Shown here one piece after another: positions 45,305 through 55,470 of a stretch of 57,939 nt of DNA. This stretch comes from Bacteroidia bacterium (lineage in GTDB: Bacteria; Bacteroidota; Bacteroidia; M30B66), in assembly GCA_018401705.1 (NCBI GenBank), contig JAGYKL010000021.1, forward strand, positions 1 through 57,939. The letters are read 5' to 3'. Every line of letters begins with the position of its first letter. Position 1 is the first letter of the stretch. The position numbers and the translations under genes are program-made. A model generated the notes under the pieces. The model was given only the letters and a program-made list of their open reading frames with translations, did not search any database and had not been told where the DNA came from.

Positions 45305-45984
45305 AAGAATATCAAGCTCATTTCATAGGCATTTGCTTACTGTTTTTTGGAGGTAGTTTGATAGCTCAAACAGATGCTTCTCATTTTCGAAAAGGAAATG
45401 AAGCTTATGAAGAAGGCAAGTTCAACGACGCTGAAATTGAATATAGAAAGGGCTTGGATAAAAATGACCAAAGTTGGACGGGCCAATTCAACCTAGCAAA
45501 TGCCTTGTATAAACAAGAAAAGTATGCAGAGGCATCTGCAATATTGGATTCTTTAAAAACTAAGACATCCAATTCAAATCAAAAATCAAAAGTGTATCAT
45601 AATTTAGGAAATTCACTTCTTAAAGAGGAGCAATTTGAGAAGAGTATCGAAGCTTATAAAGAGGCTCTGAAAATAAACCCCGAAGCTGAAGATTCTCGGT
45701 ATAATCTATCTTATGCCTATAAAAAGTTGAAGCAACAGCAGCAGCAACAACAGCAACAACAGCAACAGCAAAAAGAAAAGGAGAAAGAAAAAGAACAAGA
45801 GCAAAAGAAAGATCAGAAGAAACAAAATAACGAGCAAAAGAAGGAAGAACAAAAGCAAAACATCAATCGTCAGGAAGCAGAACGAATGTTAGATGCTCTT
45901 GATAGACAAGAAAAGCAGATAAGAAAGGATCAGCAGAAGAAGGAGAAACAGGAAGGTGCCGGAGGCACCGGAAAAGATTGGTAA
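45301..45984 (+). CDS. batC: BatC, periplasmic TPR protein with Gln/Lys/Glu-rich tail
   Basis: A 227-residue secreted TPR protein. After the signal peptide (LLFFGGSLIAQ) there are three TPR units, including GNEAYEEGKFNDAEIEYRKG, AEASAILDSLKTKT and FEKSIEAYKEALKINPEAED. From about residue 143 the chain becomes low-complexity: 13 Gln in a row, then alternating Lys-Glu and Gln-Lys stretches ending in a Gly-rich tip. The tail is probably an extended charged helix. It sits between batB and batD, as in the canonical operon. Confidence 0.88.
   Translation: MKEYQAHFIGICLLFFGGSLIAQTDASHFRKGNEAYEEGKFNDAEIEYRKGLDKNDQSWTGQFNLANALYKQEKYAEASAILDSLKTKTSNSNQKSKVYHNLGNSLLKEEQFEKSIEAYKEALKINPEAEDSRYNLSYAYKKLKQQQQQQQQQQQQQKEKEKEKEQEQKKDQKKQNNEQKKEEQKQNINRQEAERMLDALDRQEKQIRKDQQKKEKQEGAGGTGKDW
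45731..45850 (+). repeat. Poly-Gln and Lys/Glu low-complexity tract in batC
   Basis: A run of 13 mixed CAA/CAG codons followed by A-rich AAA/GAA/GAG codons. Such tracts vary in length by slippage and are hard to sequence; the reading frame is nevertheless intact here. Confidence 0.8.
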
Positions 45985-45990
45985 TTTTCT

Positions 45991-47758
45991 ATGAAAAAAA
46001 TCATTCCATTAATTGCAGTTTTATTGTTATTTCTTTCTGCCAATGGGCAGGAAATATCATTTAAAGCCAGTGTCTCAAACTCTCAAATTAGCCTTGGAGA
46101 AAGATTTAGGCTCACCTATACAGTGAATGCAAACGCATCTGGATTTGAACAGCCAGACCTTTCAGCTTTTAATGTATACTCAGGTCCTAATCAAGGTTCT
46201 AATGTTCAAATTATTAATGGCTCCTTCTCGCAAACCATTAGTTATTACTACATTTTGGCCCCTAAGTCAGAAGGAACATTTACCATCGGCCCAGCAGTTA
46301 TTAGAATAGGTAATGGCAGGATTAAATCGAATGAAGTTACCATTACAGTGAGTAAAGGGTCTGCTTCACAGCAAAGCCAAGGGCAGAAGAACAATAACCA
46401 ACCTGCAAACTCATCCAATGCCGGAGATAACCTATTCATCAAGGCAATTGTAAACAAGAGTGATGTTAGTCTTAGTGAAGCTGTTTCAGTTACTTACAAG
46501 ATTTATTCTAAATACAGTCAAATCAATTTTTCGGATTTAAGATTTCCAACGTTTAATGGTTTCTACACCGAAGAAATTCCAATGAATAAGAACGATAAAT
46601 TAGAGGTAGAGCAATACAATGGAAGTAACTGGTATACTGCTGAACTTAAAAGAACATTGCTTTTCCCTCAAAAAGCGGAAGCCTGGAAATCCCATCTTTA
46701 GAAGCTACATGCTTAGTAAGAGAAAGGGCTCAAGCTCAGAGCTTTTTGATCAGTTTTTGAGGTGGATACAAGGATATTGAAGTAAAAGTAAAAAGCAAAC
46801 CTCATAAACTGAATGTTAAGTCGCATCCCACTACAGGTAAACCAGCCGATTTTCAGGCGCTGTGGGTAAGTTTGATTTATCAGCACAGTTGATAAAAGAA
46901 TGTTAAGTCAGGTGATGCAATTACATTTGAGAATTTCGAAATTTCCGGAAATGGAAATCTAAAGCTGATTGAAGCACCTGAATTTACTTTTCCTTCTGAA
47001 TTTGGTCTTATGAGCCACAGTGAAGGATAATATAAAGTTTCCAGCGTGGGAATGTCTGGTCAGAGTATTTAGCTATTTGTTAATTCCCAGGGCTGGAGGA
47101 GGAATATAGTCTGGGGCCGTTCACTATTCAGTATTTTTCAAATATTAAGAATGAATATGTTTCTGAAACGCTTCCTGCTATCAAGATAGAAGTGCAGAAA
47201 TCGGCAGGGACCCAGTCCTTGCCGGAAGGTCTGGTAGCAGCTCTGCACCTAAAAACTGTCTTCAGATATTAGGTTCATTAACTTGAATGATAGCGAATTG
47301 GAACCAATTAATGAACCTGCGTTTTTCTTATCAAAATCATTTGTATTCTTGAGTTTAATCCCTCCCTTGGGATTGGTTTTGTTGTTAGCTGTAAGACAAC
47401 GAAATCAGAAAGACGTAATAATTTGAGGTTTATAAGAAAAGAAGCTGGCGGAATTGCTCAAAACGGCTGAAGAAAGCAGGAGAATTGCTTAAGTCCGAAT
47501 AATCAGGTGCCTTTTATGAAGAGGTGTTAGAACACTTTATGGTTATTGAGCGACAAGTGAGTGATACCTACCGCTAAATTGAGTAAGAGAATATCTCTAC
47601 TGAACTTACTAAAAAGGAGTTCCTGAGACCAATATTTCTGAACTTCAAAGGATTCTTGGTCAATGCGAATTCACCAAGATATGCACCTGGCGGTGCGACA
47701 GGTATGTCAGGCCTTTAATGAAACCAAGATTTTGATTGAAGCATTGGAAAATATTTAA
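45991..47758 (+). pseudogene. batD: BatD, BatD-like Ig/oxygen tolerance protein, frame broken after residue 236
   Basis: The first 236 residues are clean: signal peptide KKIIPLIAVLLLFLSANGQ, then a BatD beta-domain with LGERFRLTYTVNANASGFEQ and DVSLSEAVSVTYKIYSKYSQ. At about 46683 one base is missing; in other frames the protein continues with EIPSLEATCLVRERAQAQSF, DIEVKVKSKPHKLNVKSHPT, NGNLKLIEAPEFTFPSEFGL, a membrane segment near 47320-47400, and the C-terminal ILGQCEFTK and KILIEALENI to a stop at 47756-47758. There are ten or so frame changes in about 1 kb. Because the alternative frames are so well conserved, this is probably an intact batD with sequence errors. Restored length is about 590 residues. 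Confidence 0.75.
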
Positions 47759-47762
47759 AGTA

Positions 47763-48515
47763 ATGAGAAGTCTATTAGTAATTTTCATTTTTAGCCTTTG
47801 GAACTCAGTCTTTATTTAGTTTCGAGTCCCCAGTTTAGTAAAGGAAATAAGGCATATGAAGAGGTAAGTTTGCTGATGCCATAATGTATTATGAGCAAAT
47901 TATATCTAAGAAAAGCTTCAATCTTGGGCTCTGTATTTTAATTTAGGGAATTCATATTATAAGTTGACTGACTACCCAAATGCAATCTTAAATTATGAAA
48001 GAGCTTTAAGACTTGCTCCAAATGAAATTGATATTCGTTATAATTTGGATTTGGCGAATGAAAAAATTGAAGATAAAATAGAACCATTGCCTCAGTTGTT
48101 TTACAAACGTTGGTTTTATTCTATAAGAAATGCTGCGGGGCAGGATGTTTGGGCTTTATTGTTTTTAGTTTGCTTCGCCGCTTCAGTTCTAGCATTGGGA
48201 CTCTTTTTCCTAAGCTCTAAATCAGGCTTTAAGAAACTTGGCTTTTATGGCTGCTTTTCATTTTTAAGTGCAGCAATTGTATTTATTTCTCTTGCATTTT
48301 CAATGCGACAATGGCAGGAAATTCAAAGGGAAGCAATCGTTTTTGCGGGAAGTGTTTCAGTAAAAAGTTCACCGGTTGAATCGGGAACAGGTCTATTTGT
48401 AGTGCATTCAGGTACTAAAGTCAAAATCACCGATGAAATAGGCGAGTGGAGGCGAGTTAAACTTGCAGATGGAAATGAAGGCTGGTTGCAAAGCGGCGAT
48501 ATTGAAGAGTTGTAA
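47763..48515 (+). CDS. batE: BatE, TPR and SH3-like membrane protein, frame broken near the 5' end
   Basis: The ATG at 47763 starts a signal peptide (MRSLLVIFIFSLWNSVFI), 4 bp after batD. Frame breaks between about 47815 and 47950 interrupt the first TPR (readable as KGNKAYEE, KFADAIMYYEQIIS, SWALYFNLGNS). From 47964 it is intact: TPR DYPNAILNYERALRLAPNEI, two membrane helices (about 48150-48305) and a C-terminal SH3-like domain (SVSVKSSPVESGTGLFVVHS then WRRVKLADGNEGWLQSGDIE). It closes the bat operon. Restored length is about 250 residues. Confidence 0.8.
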
Positions 48516-48938
48516 TATCTGAATTGAGATGAGCCTTCTTAACATTTCTGCTATTTCTGGATTAGGAATTAAGTAGCTTGTAAATTAAGCAACAAAACAA
48601 AATTAGAAGGTGTAGTTGATGCATTTGCCTTTTATTGAGAATCATTTTCTTGAATAAAGCTATATAAATGCGTTAGGGATTGTAGTGGAAATACTTTTGT
48701 GAAGTATGAGCAAAAGATTGAAGCGTAAAGCCCGCCCGAAGGGAACGCCCACATAAAATCATTCGCATTGGTCTCCTTATTTATCAAGCAAAACTTGTTT
48801 TCGAATGGTTCAGTTTTTCCCTTGACTGAATTTTTGATATGGATGCTAGTGCGTTGTCCTTACACATGTAATTTTCTCGCGCAATCTTGCTGAAAAGAGC
48901 TCAACTCTGAGCTAAGTCTTCACGTAAAGTATGGCGTG
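48516..48938. other. 423-bp intergenic region with an RNA-like element
   Basis: No coding frame with recognisable similarity is seen between batE and the SprB-repeat gene. The middle holds the structured element at 48670-48750. No clear TAnnTTTG box was found before the SprB gene. Confidence 0.55.
48670..48750 (+). ncRNA. Candidate structured RNA or repeat element
   Basis: Three pairings can be drawn: GCGTT (48670-48674) with AACGC (48744-48748); CTTTTG (48694-48699) with CAAAAG (48711-48716), an 11-nt loop; and GCGT (48723-48726) with the same ACGC (48745-48748), enclosing a CCC-GAA-GGG turn (48735-48743). Fixed-looking segments are AGGGATTGTAGTGGAAATAC and AAAGCCCGCCCGAAGGGAAC. It is far more GC-rich at its 3' end than its surroundings. 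I believe similar GGGATTG-GTGGAAATAC...AAAGCCCG...GGGAACGCCC elements recur between genes in Bacteroidota genomes, but this is memory and not checked. Confidence 0.4.
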
Positions 48939-51900
48939 ATGAAGCGATTTAGCGAACATTTGAAGAATATGATTACCTGGAGGAAGCACAGTTTCCTTGC
49001 GGTAATCTTTGTGTTGTCGTTTGTAACATTCGCCAATGCTCAACAGGAACGTTTCTTTAATTGGTATTTCGGCAATCAAGCCGGATTGTCTTTTTCGGGA
49101 GGTGCTCCAGTTGCATTAACAAACGGGGCAATGTCTACTACTGAAGGGTGTGCGTCAATTTCTGATGCAAGTGGAAACCTCATGTTTTATACAAACGGTA
49201 TCAATGTTTGGAATAGTGCTCATGCTATTATGACTAATGGAACCGGGCTTACGGGGCATCAGTCTTCAACACAATCGGCAATTATTGTTCAAAAGCCTTT
49301 AAGCAATACAATCTATTACATTTTTACAGCCGATGCTGACGTTGGTCCGAACGGAATTAGGTATTCAGAAGTTGATATGTCGCTAAGTGGCGGGCTCGGT
49401 GCAGTAACAGCAAATAAGAACATACTTTTAAGAACACCTTCTTGCGAAAAAATAACTGCTGTGAGGCACTGCAATAACAGGGATGTTTGGATTGTATCTC
49501 ACGATTGGGGAACGAATGGTTTCAGGGTTTGGTTAGTTACACCTGCCGGTGTGAATACTACTCCAGTTACTAGTTCGGCAGGTTCTGTAATTTCAGGGAT
49601 TAATCAAAGTGGTTATGGACAGTTAAAAGCTAATCCCGACGGAAATAAATTGTTGGCTGGTTATTATGGATTTGGTGCGACTAATGGGACCAACAAATTT
49701 GAGCTTTATGATTTTAACAATTCAACGGGAATTGTAAGTAATGGAATTACTCTGGCAACCGAAACCGGAGCTTATGGTTGTGAGTTTTCACCAAACGGGA
49801 GAGTTGCCTATGGAGCCACAAATCAAGGGCGTTTGGTTCAGTTTAACCTTTGTGCCGGAAGCACTGCTTCGATACAAGCATCAAAAGTTGTAATTGGAGT
49901 GCTTGGGCCATTTATTGGTTCATTACAATTAGGGCCAGATGGAAAGATTTATGTTTCAAGAAATACCACTTCATTATCTGTTATTAATAATCCCAATACA
50001 GTAGGAACAGGTTGCGGATTTGTGAATGCAGCCATTCCACTTGCAGGGAGATCATCAAGTATGGGTTTGCCTAATCTGGCATCCTTTTATATCAGATCTG
50101 AAACACCGCCTTTTACCTTTGTTTCAAATTGCACCGATGTAAGTTTTACTTCGCCTTCTGTGAATGTAAGCACAAATAGTTGTGCAAATGCAACAAATGC
50201 CATACAAGGTGCACAATGGAATTTTGGGGATCCTGCATCAGGAGCATCAAACCTTTCAACTCAATTAAACCCAAGTCACACCTTTAGCACAACCGGATCT
50301 TACAATGTTCGTTTGATATTAGATTTAGGTTGTTATTCAGATACACTCATTCAAACAGTAACTGTTACAGGATTTAATGTTGCTGTTACTTCAACACCAG
50401 CAGCCTGTGGTGCGAATAATGGAACTGCTACGGCAACACCTGCAGCTCCAGGAACGTTCACATACTTGTGGAGTAATGGCGCTACTGGAGCAACAGCAAC
50501 AGGTCTAGCGCCAGGGCTTTACACTGTAACAGCTACAGAAAGCTCAGGATGCACAGCCACTGCCAATGTAAATGTTACATCGGGCGGTTCTGCTACATTA
50601 ACTGTAAATACAACGAATGCCCTTTGTAGTGGAGCATCAAACGGAACTGCAACAGCTACAGGTTCTGGCGGTGTTGCACCGTATACATTTAGCTGGAGTA
50701 ATGGTAGTTCTGCTGCATCGGTAAGTGGCTTAGCTGCTGGTAATTATTCGGTAACAATGACTGATAATTCAGGTTGTGTAGCAACTCAAAGTTTTGTAAT
50801 TACTCAACCAAGTGCTTTAACGGCAACTGTTACAGCTGCTCCGGCATCTTGTAGCTCCCCAACCGGAAGTGCTTCTGCTACTCCATCTGGAGGAACTGCA
50901 CCATACAGTTATTTGTGGTCTGATGGTACCACTGGTACATCAGCAACGGGATTAAGCTCTGGTTCACATACCGTTACTGTTACAGATGCAAATGGATGTA
51001 CAGTTACCAGAACGGTTACAATATCGCAGCCAGCTGTAATTAGCGGAACAATTGCGGCTACTCAAATTACTTGCAATGGAGCAAATAATGGAGCTGCAAC
51101 AGTTTCGACTACAGGCGGTACTGCACCAATTACCTATTTATGGAGTAATGGAGCAACCACTGCTTCGGTAAACAATCTTTCGGCAGGTAACTACACTGTT
51201 ACTGCAACAGACGCATCCGGATGTAGCGTGCTTTTAAATACAAGTATCACGCAGCCTGCTGCTATTTCAGCAACTGTGAACGTAAATAATTCTACTTGCG
51301 GCACTACTGGAGCTTCTGCCACAATTTCTGCTTCAGGTGGCTCTTCTCCTTATTCTTATGCCTGGTCAAGCGGAAGCACTTCTGCTGCTGCAACAGGTCT
51401 ATCCTCAGGGAATTATTCTGTTACAATAACAGATGCCTCAGGTTGCTCAATTACAGAAAACTTTACAGTAAATCAACCTGCTGCATTAAGCCTTACTTTA
51501 AATGCTACAGTAATTTCATGTTTCGGAGCTAATGATGGCACCATAACATCAACTGTAAGTGGTGGAACGGCGCCTTATACATATTTGTGGAGCAATACTG
51601 CAAATACTAATCAAATTCAAAACCTAAGTCCAGGTCCTTATACTTTAACTGTTACTGATGCTGCAGGTTGTTCTGCAAACCAGTCAATAGTTATTACTCA
51701 ACCTGCTGGAATGAATTTGAATGTTACAACAGTTGCCGCAACTTGTGGAGGGACAGACGGAACAGCAACAGTTGCAGTTACTGGTGGTTTAGCTCCTTAT
51801 GCTTATTCGTGGAATACTATTCCAGCTCAAATAACAGCCAATGCGATAAACTTATCGCCTGGGGCATATTCAGTTCAGGTAACTGACGCCAATGGTTGCG

Positions 51901-54900
51901 TTTCAACAGCAAATACAAATATTGCCAACACTGGAGGAGTAAGCGTTGCTATCAATATTAATTCAATGGCTAGTTGTTTCGGTGGAAACGATGGTTCATT
52001 AACAGCTATCGGCAATGGAGGCGCAACACCTTATACGTATTCTTGGTCAAACGGAACGATAGTTCCGCTAAATAATAATTTGCTTGCAGGAACATACACC
52101 TGCACTGTTACAGACGCGAATGGATGCACTGCATCTGAAACTGCTATAATTACAGAACCGGCAGAATTGCTGGCTTCAGTTTCGAGTACACAGGTAACTT
52201 GCTATTCTTTAGCAAACGGCACTGCCACAGTTAGTGCAATCGGAGGTTTAGCTCCGTATACATATAACTGGTCGAATGGGGTTCTTGGCGCGAGCGCAAA
52301 TAATTTAGCAGCGGGTTCTTACACAGTAAACATAATAGACCAAAACAACTGTTCGATAACGAGCACAATTAATATTTCGGCACCTTCCGAATTACTTGCA
52401 GTACCAACTGCAACCGCCCTAACTTGCGCGGGTAGTAATGATGGAGCCGTTGTTTTGGCTGTTTCAGGAGGTACTCCTCCGTACTCAAGTTTATGGTCTG
52501 ACGGACAAACAGGAATTTCCAGAAATGGACTTTCTGCTGGAACGTATAATTACACAATAACTGACGGAGCTGGTTGCCAGATTAATGGCAGTGTTATTAT
52601 AAATGCACCTGTTCAATTGCAAGCTGCTTACACCGTTAATAATGCAAGTTGCTATGGAAACCTTGATGGTGAAATATTCTTAAATGTTAGTGGCGGAACT
52701 TCTCCTTTTCAAATTAACTGGAGCAATGGTTCAGTTAGTGATACGATTTCGGGACTTGCAGCTGGCAATTATGCAGCAACTATTACCGACGTGAATGGTT
52801 GTCAAACCGTTGTGAATGCAGTAGTAACATCACCAGATTCGCTATCTCTTACTTATAACCCTACTTCGTCGACCTGCAGCGGTTCTACAGGTAGCCTTCT
52901 GTTTAATGGAAGCGGTGGTCAGGGACCTTACCAATGGTCATTAGATAATGGTGTTTTTCAAAGCAACCCGTTTTTTGGTTCACTTACAGCAGGCATTCAT
53001 ATCATTGTGATGCGTGATGCAAATCAGTGCAGCATAACACGAAATGCAATAGTTGGGGCTCCAGTAACGATAGGAGTTCAGTTAAGCAATGTTACTGATG
53101 TGAACTGCTTTGGCAATTCAGATGGATCTGCACAAGCAATTGTGAGTGGCGGAACAGCTCCGTTTACCTATACTTGGTCTTCGGGAGAATCTGGAAATCA
53201 AGCTTCACAGCTAATTGCCGGTGAAAATCAAATTACAGTTACGGATGCTGCAGGATGCTCGGCCTTCTTGAGTTTTACCTTAAATGCACCAGATGCATTA
53301 GTGCTAACTTCAAGTGCTACTCCTGTTTCGTGTTATGGCGGAAGTGATGGTACAGCTCAAGTACAAGTGAGTGGTGGAAGTGGCAATTACACGTATGTAT
53401 GGGAAACAGGCGAGACTACAGCCTCAGTTCAGAATATGCCTGTTGGTTATTTTGATATAACTGTTACTGATGATTTAGGATGTTTAGTTTCTGATACGAT
53501 TTTTATTAGTCAACCAGCTCAACCGATTTTACTTCAAACAACAATAATTCCCGGAGATTGTGGAAACGGAGCAGGAGCCGCTTCGGTTTTAACAACAGGA
53601 GGCACTGCACCTTATACATATTCCTGGAATTCAATTCCTATTCAAACCACACAGGTGGCGAATAATTTACAAGCGGGTACTTATACCGTTACCGTTACAG
53701 ACGCTAATGGTTGTATTCAAACGGCAGATGCTACTTTAGAAAATTATGAGCCAGTTACTGCATTAGTTCAGAGTGTTAGTCCGGTAACTTGTTTTGGAGG
53801 CAATGATGGAGCTGTGAGTTTAACAGTTTCAGGAGGAGAGACTCCTTATGTTTATCAGTGGGGAACTGGACCACAATCTAATTTGCCAAATAACTTGCCA
53901 GCAGGTACTTACAACATGACTATTATTGATGTAAATGGTTGTACTGGATTAGTGAACTTTATAATTCCTCAACCTGATCAATTAATAGCTTCTGCGATAG
54001 CGCAGGATGTAGATTGTTTTAATGATGCTGATGGTAGAGTTATTTTAACCGTAAACGGTGGAATTGAACCTTATTCATTTGATTGGTCAAATGGACTTAA
54101 TACTCTTGCAAACGATAATCTCCCGGCGGGTGTTTATTCTTGTGTGATTACAGATTTGAATGGATGCACGGTGAATGTTCAAGCTGAGGTTGAACAACCA
54201 GAAGAGCTAGTGGCAGTTTTAGATGTTAACTCACCAGGATGTAGTGGTATTAGTGATGGAAGCCTCGAAGCAATTGCTTCGGGCGGAAGTGGATTTTACA
54301 CTTATCAGTGGAGCACAGGACAGCAAGCTCCTGCAATTGATGGACTTGCACCAGGTCAATATTCAGTAAATGTAATTGATGAGAATGCATGTATGGTGCA
54401 GTTAAGTGCCGAATTAACAGCGGCTGTAGCATTTTCAATATATCTTGAAGGAGATACTTTAATTTGTGAGGGAGATCAGAGTGTTATTGAAGCTAGCGCA
54501 AGCGGAATTCATAATGTATTTAGTTATACATGGGATCATGGTGTTACAGGACCATTATTTGCTGCTAATCCACAGGAAACTACAACGTATTATGTAACTG
54601 TTCAGGATTCTTTGGGATGTTTAGGATATGAATCAATTACAGTACATGTAAATCAAAATCCCGATTTAGAAATCTTTGCTGATGATACTTCAGGTTGCGC
54701 GCCCTTTTGTGCTAAATTACATGCAGAATCAGAGACAGCTACGTTCTATAACTGGACAATTGGTGATAGTTTATTCTTTAGCGGATCTTTTGCTATACCT
54801 TGCTTCGATACCCCAGGAATTTATCCTGTTAGATTATTGGTCAAAGACTCAGCAGGCTGTACATCACAAACAACATGGAATCAGCTGATAGAAGTATATC

Positions 54901-55433
54901 CTAGTCCTATAGCTGCTTTTGTGCCAAACCCAACGGAAACAACTTTAGATCAACCAATAATTGCTTTCACAAATGAAAGTCAGGGAGCTAGTGAGTACAC
55001 TTACTTCTTTGGCGATCCAGATGAAAGTTTAGTAATGCTTGCTAATACAGCCTTTTCATACAGAGACACTGGGTCTTTTGAGGTTACTCTACAGGTGGGT
55101 AATGAGTTTGGCTGTACAGATCAAGCTGTTAATACAATTCACATTGGAGGTTTCAAGGCCTTTTATGTTCCTAAAGCTTTTACACCAAATGCAGATGGCA
55201 TAAATGATGTGTTTTTACCTAAAGCAAGTGGCTTTGCAGCCGATGGCTTCGAAATGAGAATTTTCGACCGTTGGGGCCATGAGGTGTTTTATTCAAATTC
55301 ATGGGAAAAAGGCTGGGATGGAACTATAGATGGAGTTCCTGTACCTGTAGATCTTTACGTTTGTAAAATTCGTTACTACGATAAAGCAGGAAATGGGAAT
55401 GACCATATTGGTGCAGTAACAGTTACTGAATAA
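48939..55433 (+). CDS. Giant SprB-repeat surface protein with T9SS type B C-terminal domain
   Basis: About 2,164 residues from the ATG at 48939. A signal peptide (SFLAVIFVLSFVTFANAQ) precedes a roughly 350-residue beta-propeller-like region (QERFFNWYFGNQAGLSFSGG onward), then a PKD domain (WNFGDPASGASNLSTQLNPS near 430). Eighteen tandem SprB repeats of about 75 residues follow (479-1830), each of the form C-x-G-x-x-D/N-G...GG-x-x-P-Y-x-Y-x-W-S-x-G...L-x-x-G-x-Y-x-V-T-V-T-D-x-x-G-C. Two further PKD/Ig-like domains and a gliding-motility-type CHU_C domain (AFTPNADGINDVF, RIFDRWGHEVFYS, GWDGTIDGVPVPVDLYV) end the protein. It is likely exported by T9SS and displayed as an adhesin, possibly for gliding or surface attachment. 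Confidence 0.9.
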   Translation: MKRFSEHLKNMITWRKHSFLAVIFVLSFVTFANAQQERFFNWYFGNQAGLSFSGGAPVALTNGAMSTTEGCASISDASGNLMFYTNGINVWNSAHAIMTNGTGLTGHQSSTQSAIIVQKPLSNTIYYIFTADADVGPNGIRYSEVDMSLSGGLGAVTANKNILLRTPSCEKITAVRHCNNRDVWIVSHDWGTNGFRVWLVTPAGVNTTPVTSSAGSVISGINQSGYGQLKANPDGNKLLAGYYGFGATNGTNKFELYDFNNSTGIVSNGITLATETGAYGCEFSPNGRVAYGATNQGRLVQFNLCAGSTASIQASKVVIGVLGPFIGSLQLGPDGKIYVSRNTTSLSVINNPNTVGTGCGFVNAAIPLAGRSSSMGLPNLASFYIRSETPPFTFVSNCTDVSFTSPSVNVSTNSCANATNAIQGAQWNFGDPASGASNLSTQLNPSHTFSTTGSYNVRLILDLGCYSDTLIQTVTVTGFNVAVTSTPAACGANNGTATATPAAPGTFTYLWSNGATGATATGLAPGLYTVTATESSGCTATANVNVTSGGSATLTVNTTNALCSGASNGTATATGSGGVAPYTFSWSNGSSAASVSGLAAGNYSVTMTDNSGCVATQSFVITQPSALTATVTAAPASCSSPTGSASATPSGGTAPYSYLWSDGTTGTSATGLSSGSHTVTVTDANGCTVTRTVTISQPAVISGTIAATQITCNGANNGAATVSTTGGTAPITYLWSNGATTASVNNLSAGNYTVTATDASGCSVLLNTSITQPAAISATVNVNNSTCGTTGASATISASGGSSPYSYAWSSGSTSAAATGLSSGNYSVTITDASGCSITENFTVNQPAALSLTLNATVISCFGANDGTITSTVSGGTAPYTYLWSNTANTNQIQNLSPGPYTLTVTDAAGCSANQSIVITQPAGMNLNVTTVAATCGGTDGTATVAVTGGLAPYAYSWNTIPAQITANAINLSPGAYSVQVTDANGCVSTANTNIANTGGVSVAININSMASCFGGNDGSLTAIGNGGATPYTYSWSNGTIVPLNNNLLAGTYTCTVTDANGCTASETAIITEPAELLASVSSTQVTCYSLANGTATVSAIGGLAPYTYNWSNGVLGASANNLAAGSYTVNIIDQNNCSITSTINISAPSELLAVPTATALTCAGSNDGAVVLAVSGGTPPYSSLWSDGQTGISRNGLSAGTYNYTITDGAGCQINGSVIINAPVQLQAAYTVNNASCYGNLDGEIFLNVSGGTSPFQINWSNGSVSDTISGLAAGNYAATITDVNGCQTVVNAVVTSPDSLSLTYNPTSSTCSGSTGSLLFNGSGGQGPYQWSLDNGVFQSNPFFGSLTAGIHIIVMRDANQCSITRNAIVGAPVTIGVQLSNVTDVNCFGNSDGSAQAIVSGGTAPFTYTWSSGESGNQASQLIAGENQITVTDAAGCSAFLSFTLNAPDALVLTSSATPVSCYGGSDGTAQVQVSGGSGNYTYVWETGETTASVQNMPVGYFDITVTDDLGCLVSDTIFISQPAQPILLQTTIIPGDCGNGAGAASVLTTGGTAPYTYSWNSIPIQTTQVANNLQAGTYTVTVTDANGCIQTADATLENYEPVTALVQSVSPVTCFGGNDGAVSLTVSGGETPYVYQWGTGPQSNLPNNLPAGTYNMTIIDVNGCTGLVNFIIPQPDQLIASAIAQDVDCFNDADGRVILTVNGGIEPYSFDWSNGLNTLANDNLPAGVYSCVITDLNGCTVNVQAEVEQPEELVAVLDVNSPGCSGISDGSLEAIASGGSGFYTYQWSTGQQAPAIDGLAPGQYSVNVIDENACMVQLSAELTAAVAFSIYLEGDTLICEGDQSVIEASASGIHNVFSYTWDHGVTGPLFAANPQETTTYYVTVQDSLGCLGYESITVHVNQNPDLEIFADDTSGCAPFCAKLHAESETATFYNWTIGDSLFFSGSFAIPCFDTPGIYPVRLLVKDSAGCTSQTTWNQLIEVYPSPIAAFVPNPTETTLDQPIIAFTNESQGASEYTYFFGDPDESLVMLANTAFSYRDTGSFEVTLQVGNEFGCTDQAVNTIHIGGFKAFYVPKAFTPNADGINDVFLPKASGFAADGFEMRIFDRWGHEVFYSNSWEKGWDGTIDGVPVPVDLYVCKIRYYDKAGNGNDHIGAVTVTE
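50373..54425 (+). repeat. Array of 18 SprB repeats (about 225 bp each)
   Basis: 4,053 bp encode 18 units averaging 75 residues. The units are diverged at DNA level, so this is an old array. Each unit has two conserved Cys (one near the start, one in the D-x-x-G-C segment). Unit 12 lacks the usual W-S-x-G pattern and units 7 and 15 have W-N in place of W-S. Confidence 0.85.
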
Positions 55434-55470
55434 ACCGGCTTTCAAATTGTTTTATTGGAGGAGGTAATAA

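Noticed and set aside
45731-45850. CAA/CAG and A-rich tract considered as a frameshift or microsatellite expansion
   Set aside because: The batC frame remains open through the tract to a normal end; it encodes a low-complexity tail common in BatC.
50373-54425. Regular repeats considered as a CRISPR or satellite array
   Set aside because: The repeats are in frame protein repeats of about 75 residues, diverged at DNA level, with no short direct repeats and spacers.
54676-54888. 70-codon open frame inside the SprB gene
   Set aside because: Out of frame with the PKD-type domains of the host gene and without any features of its own.
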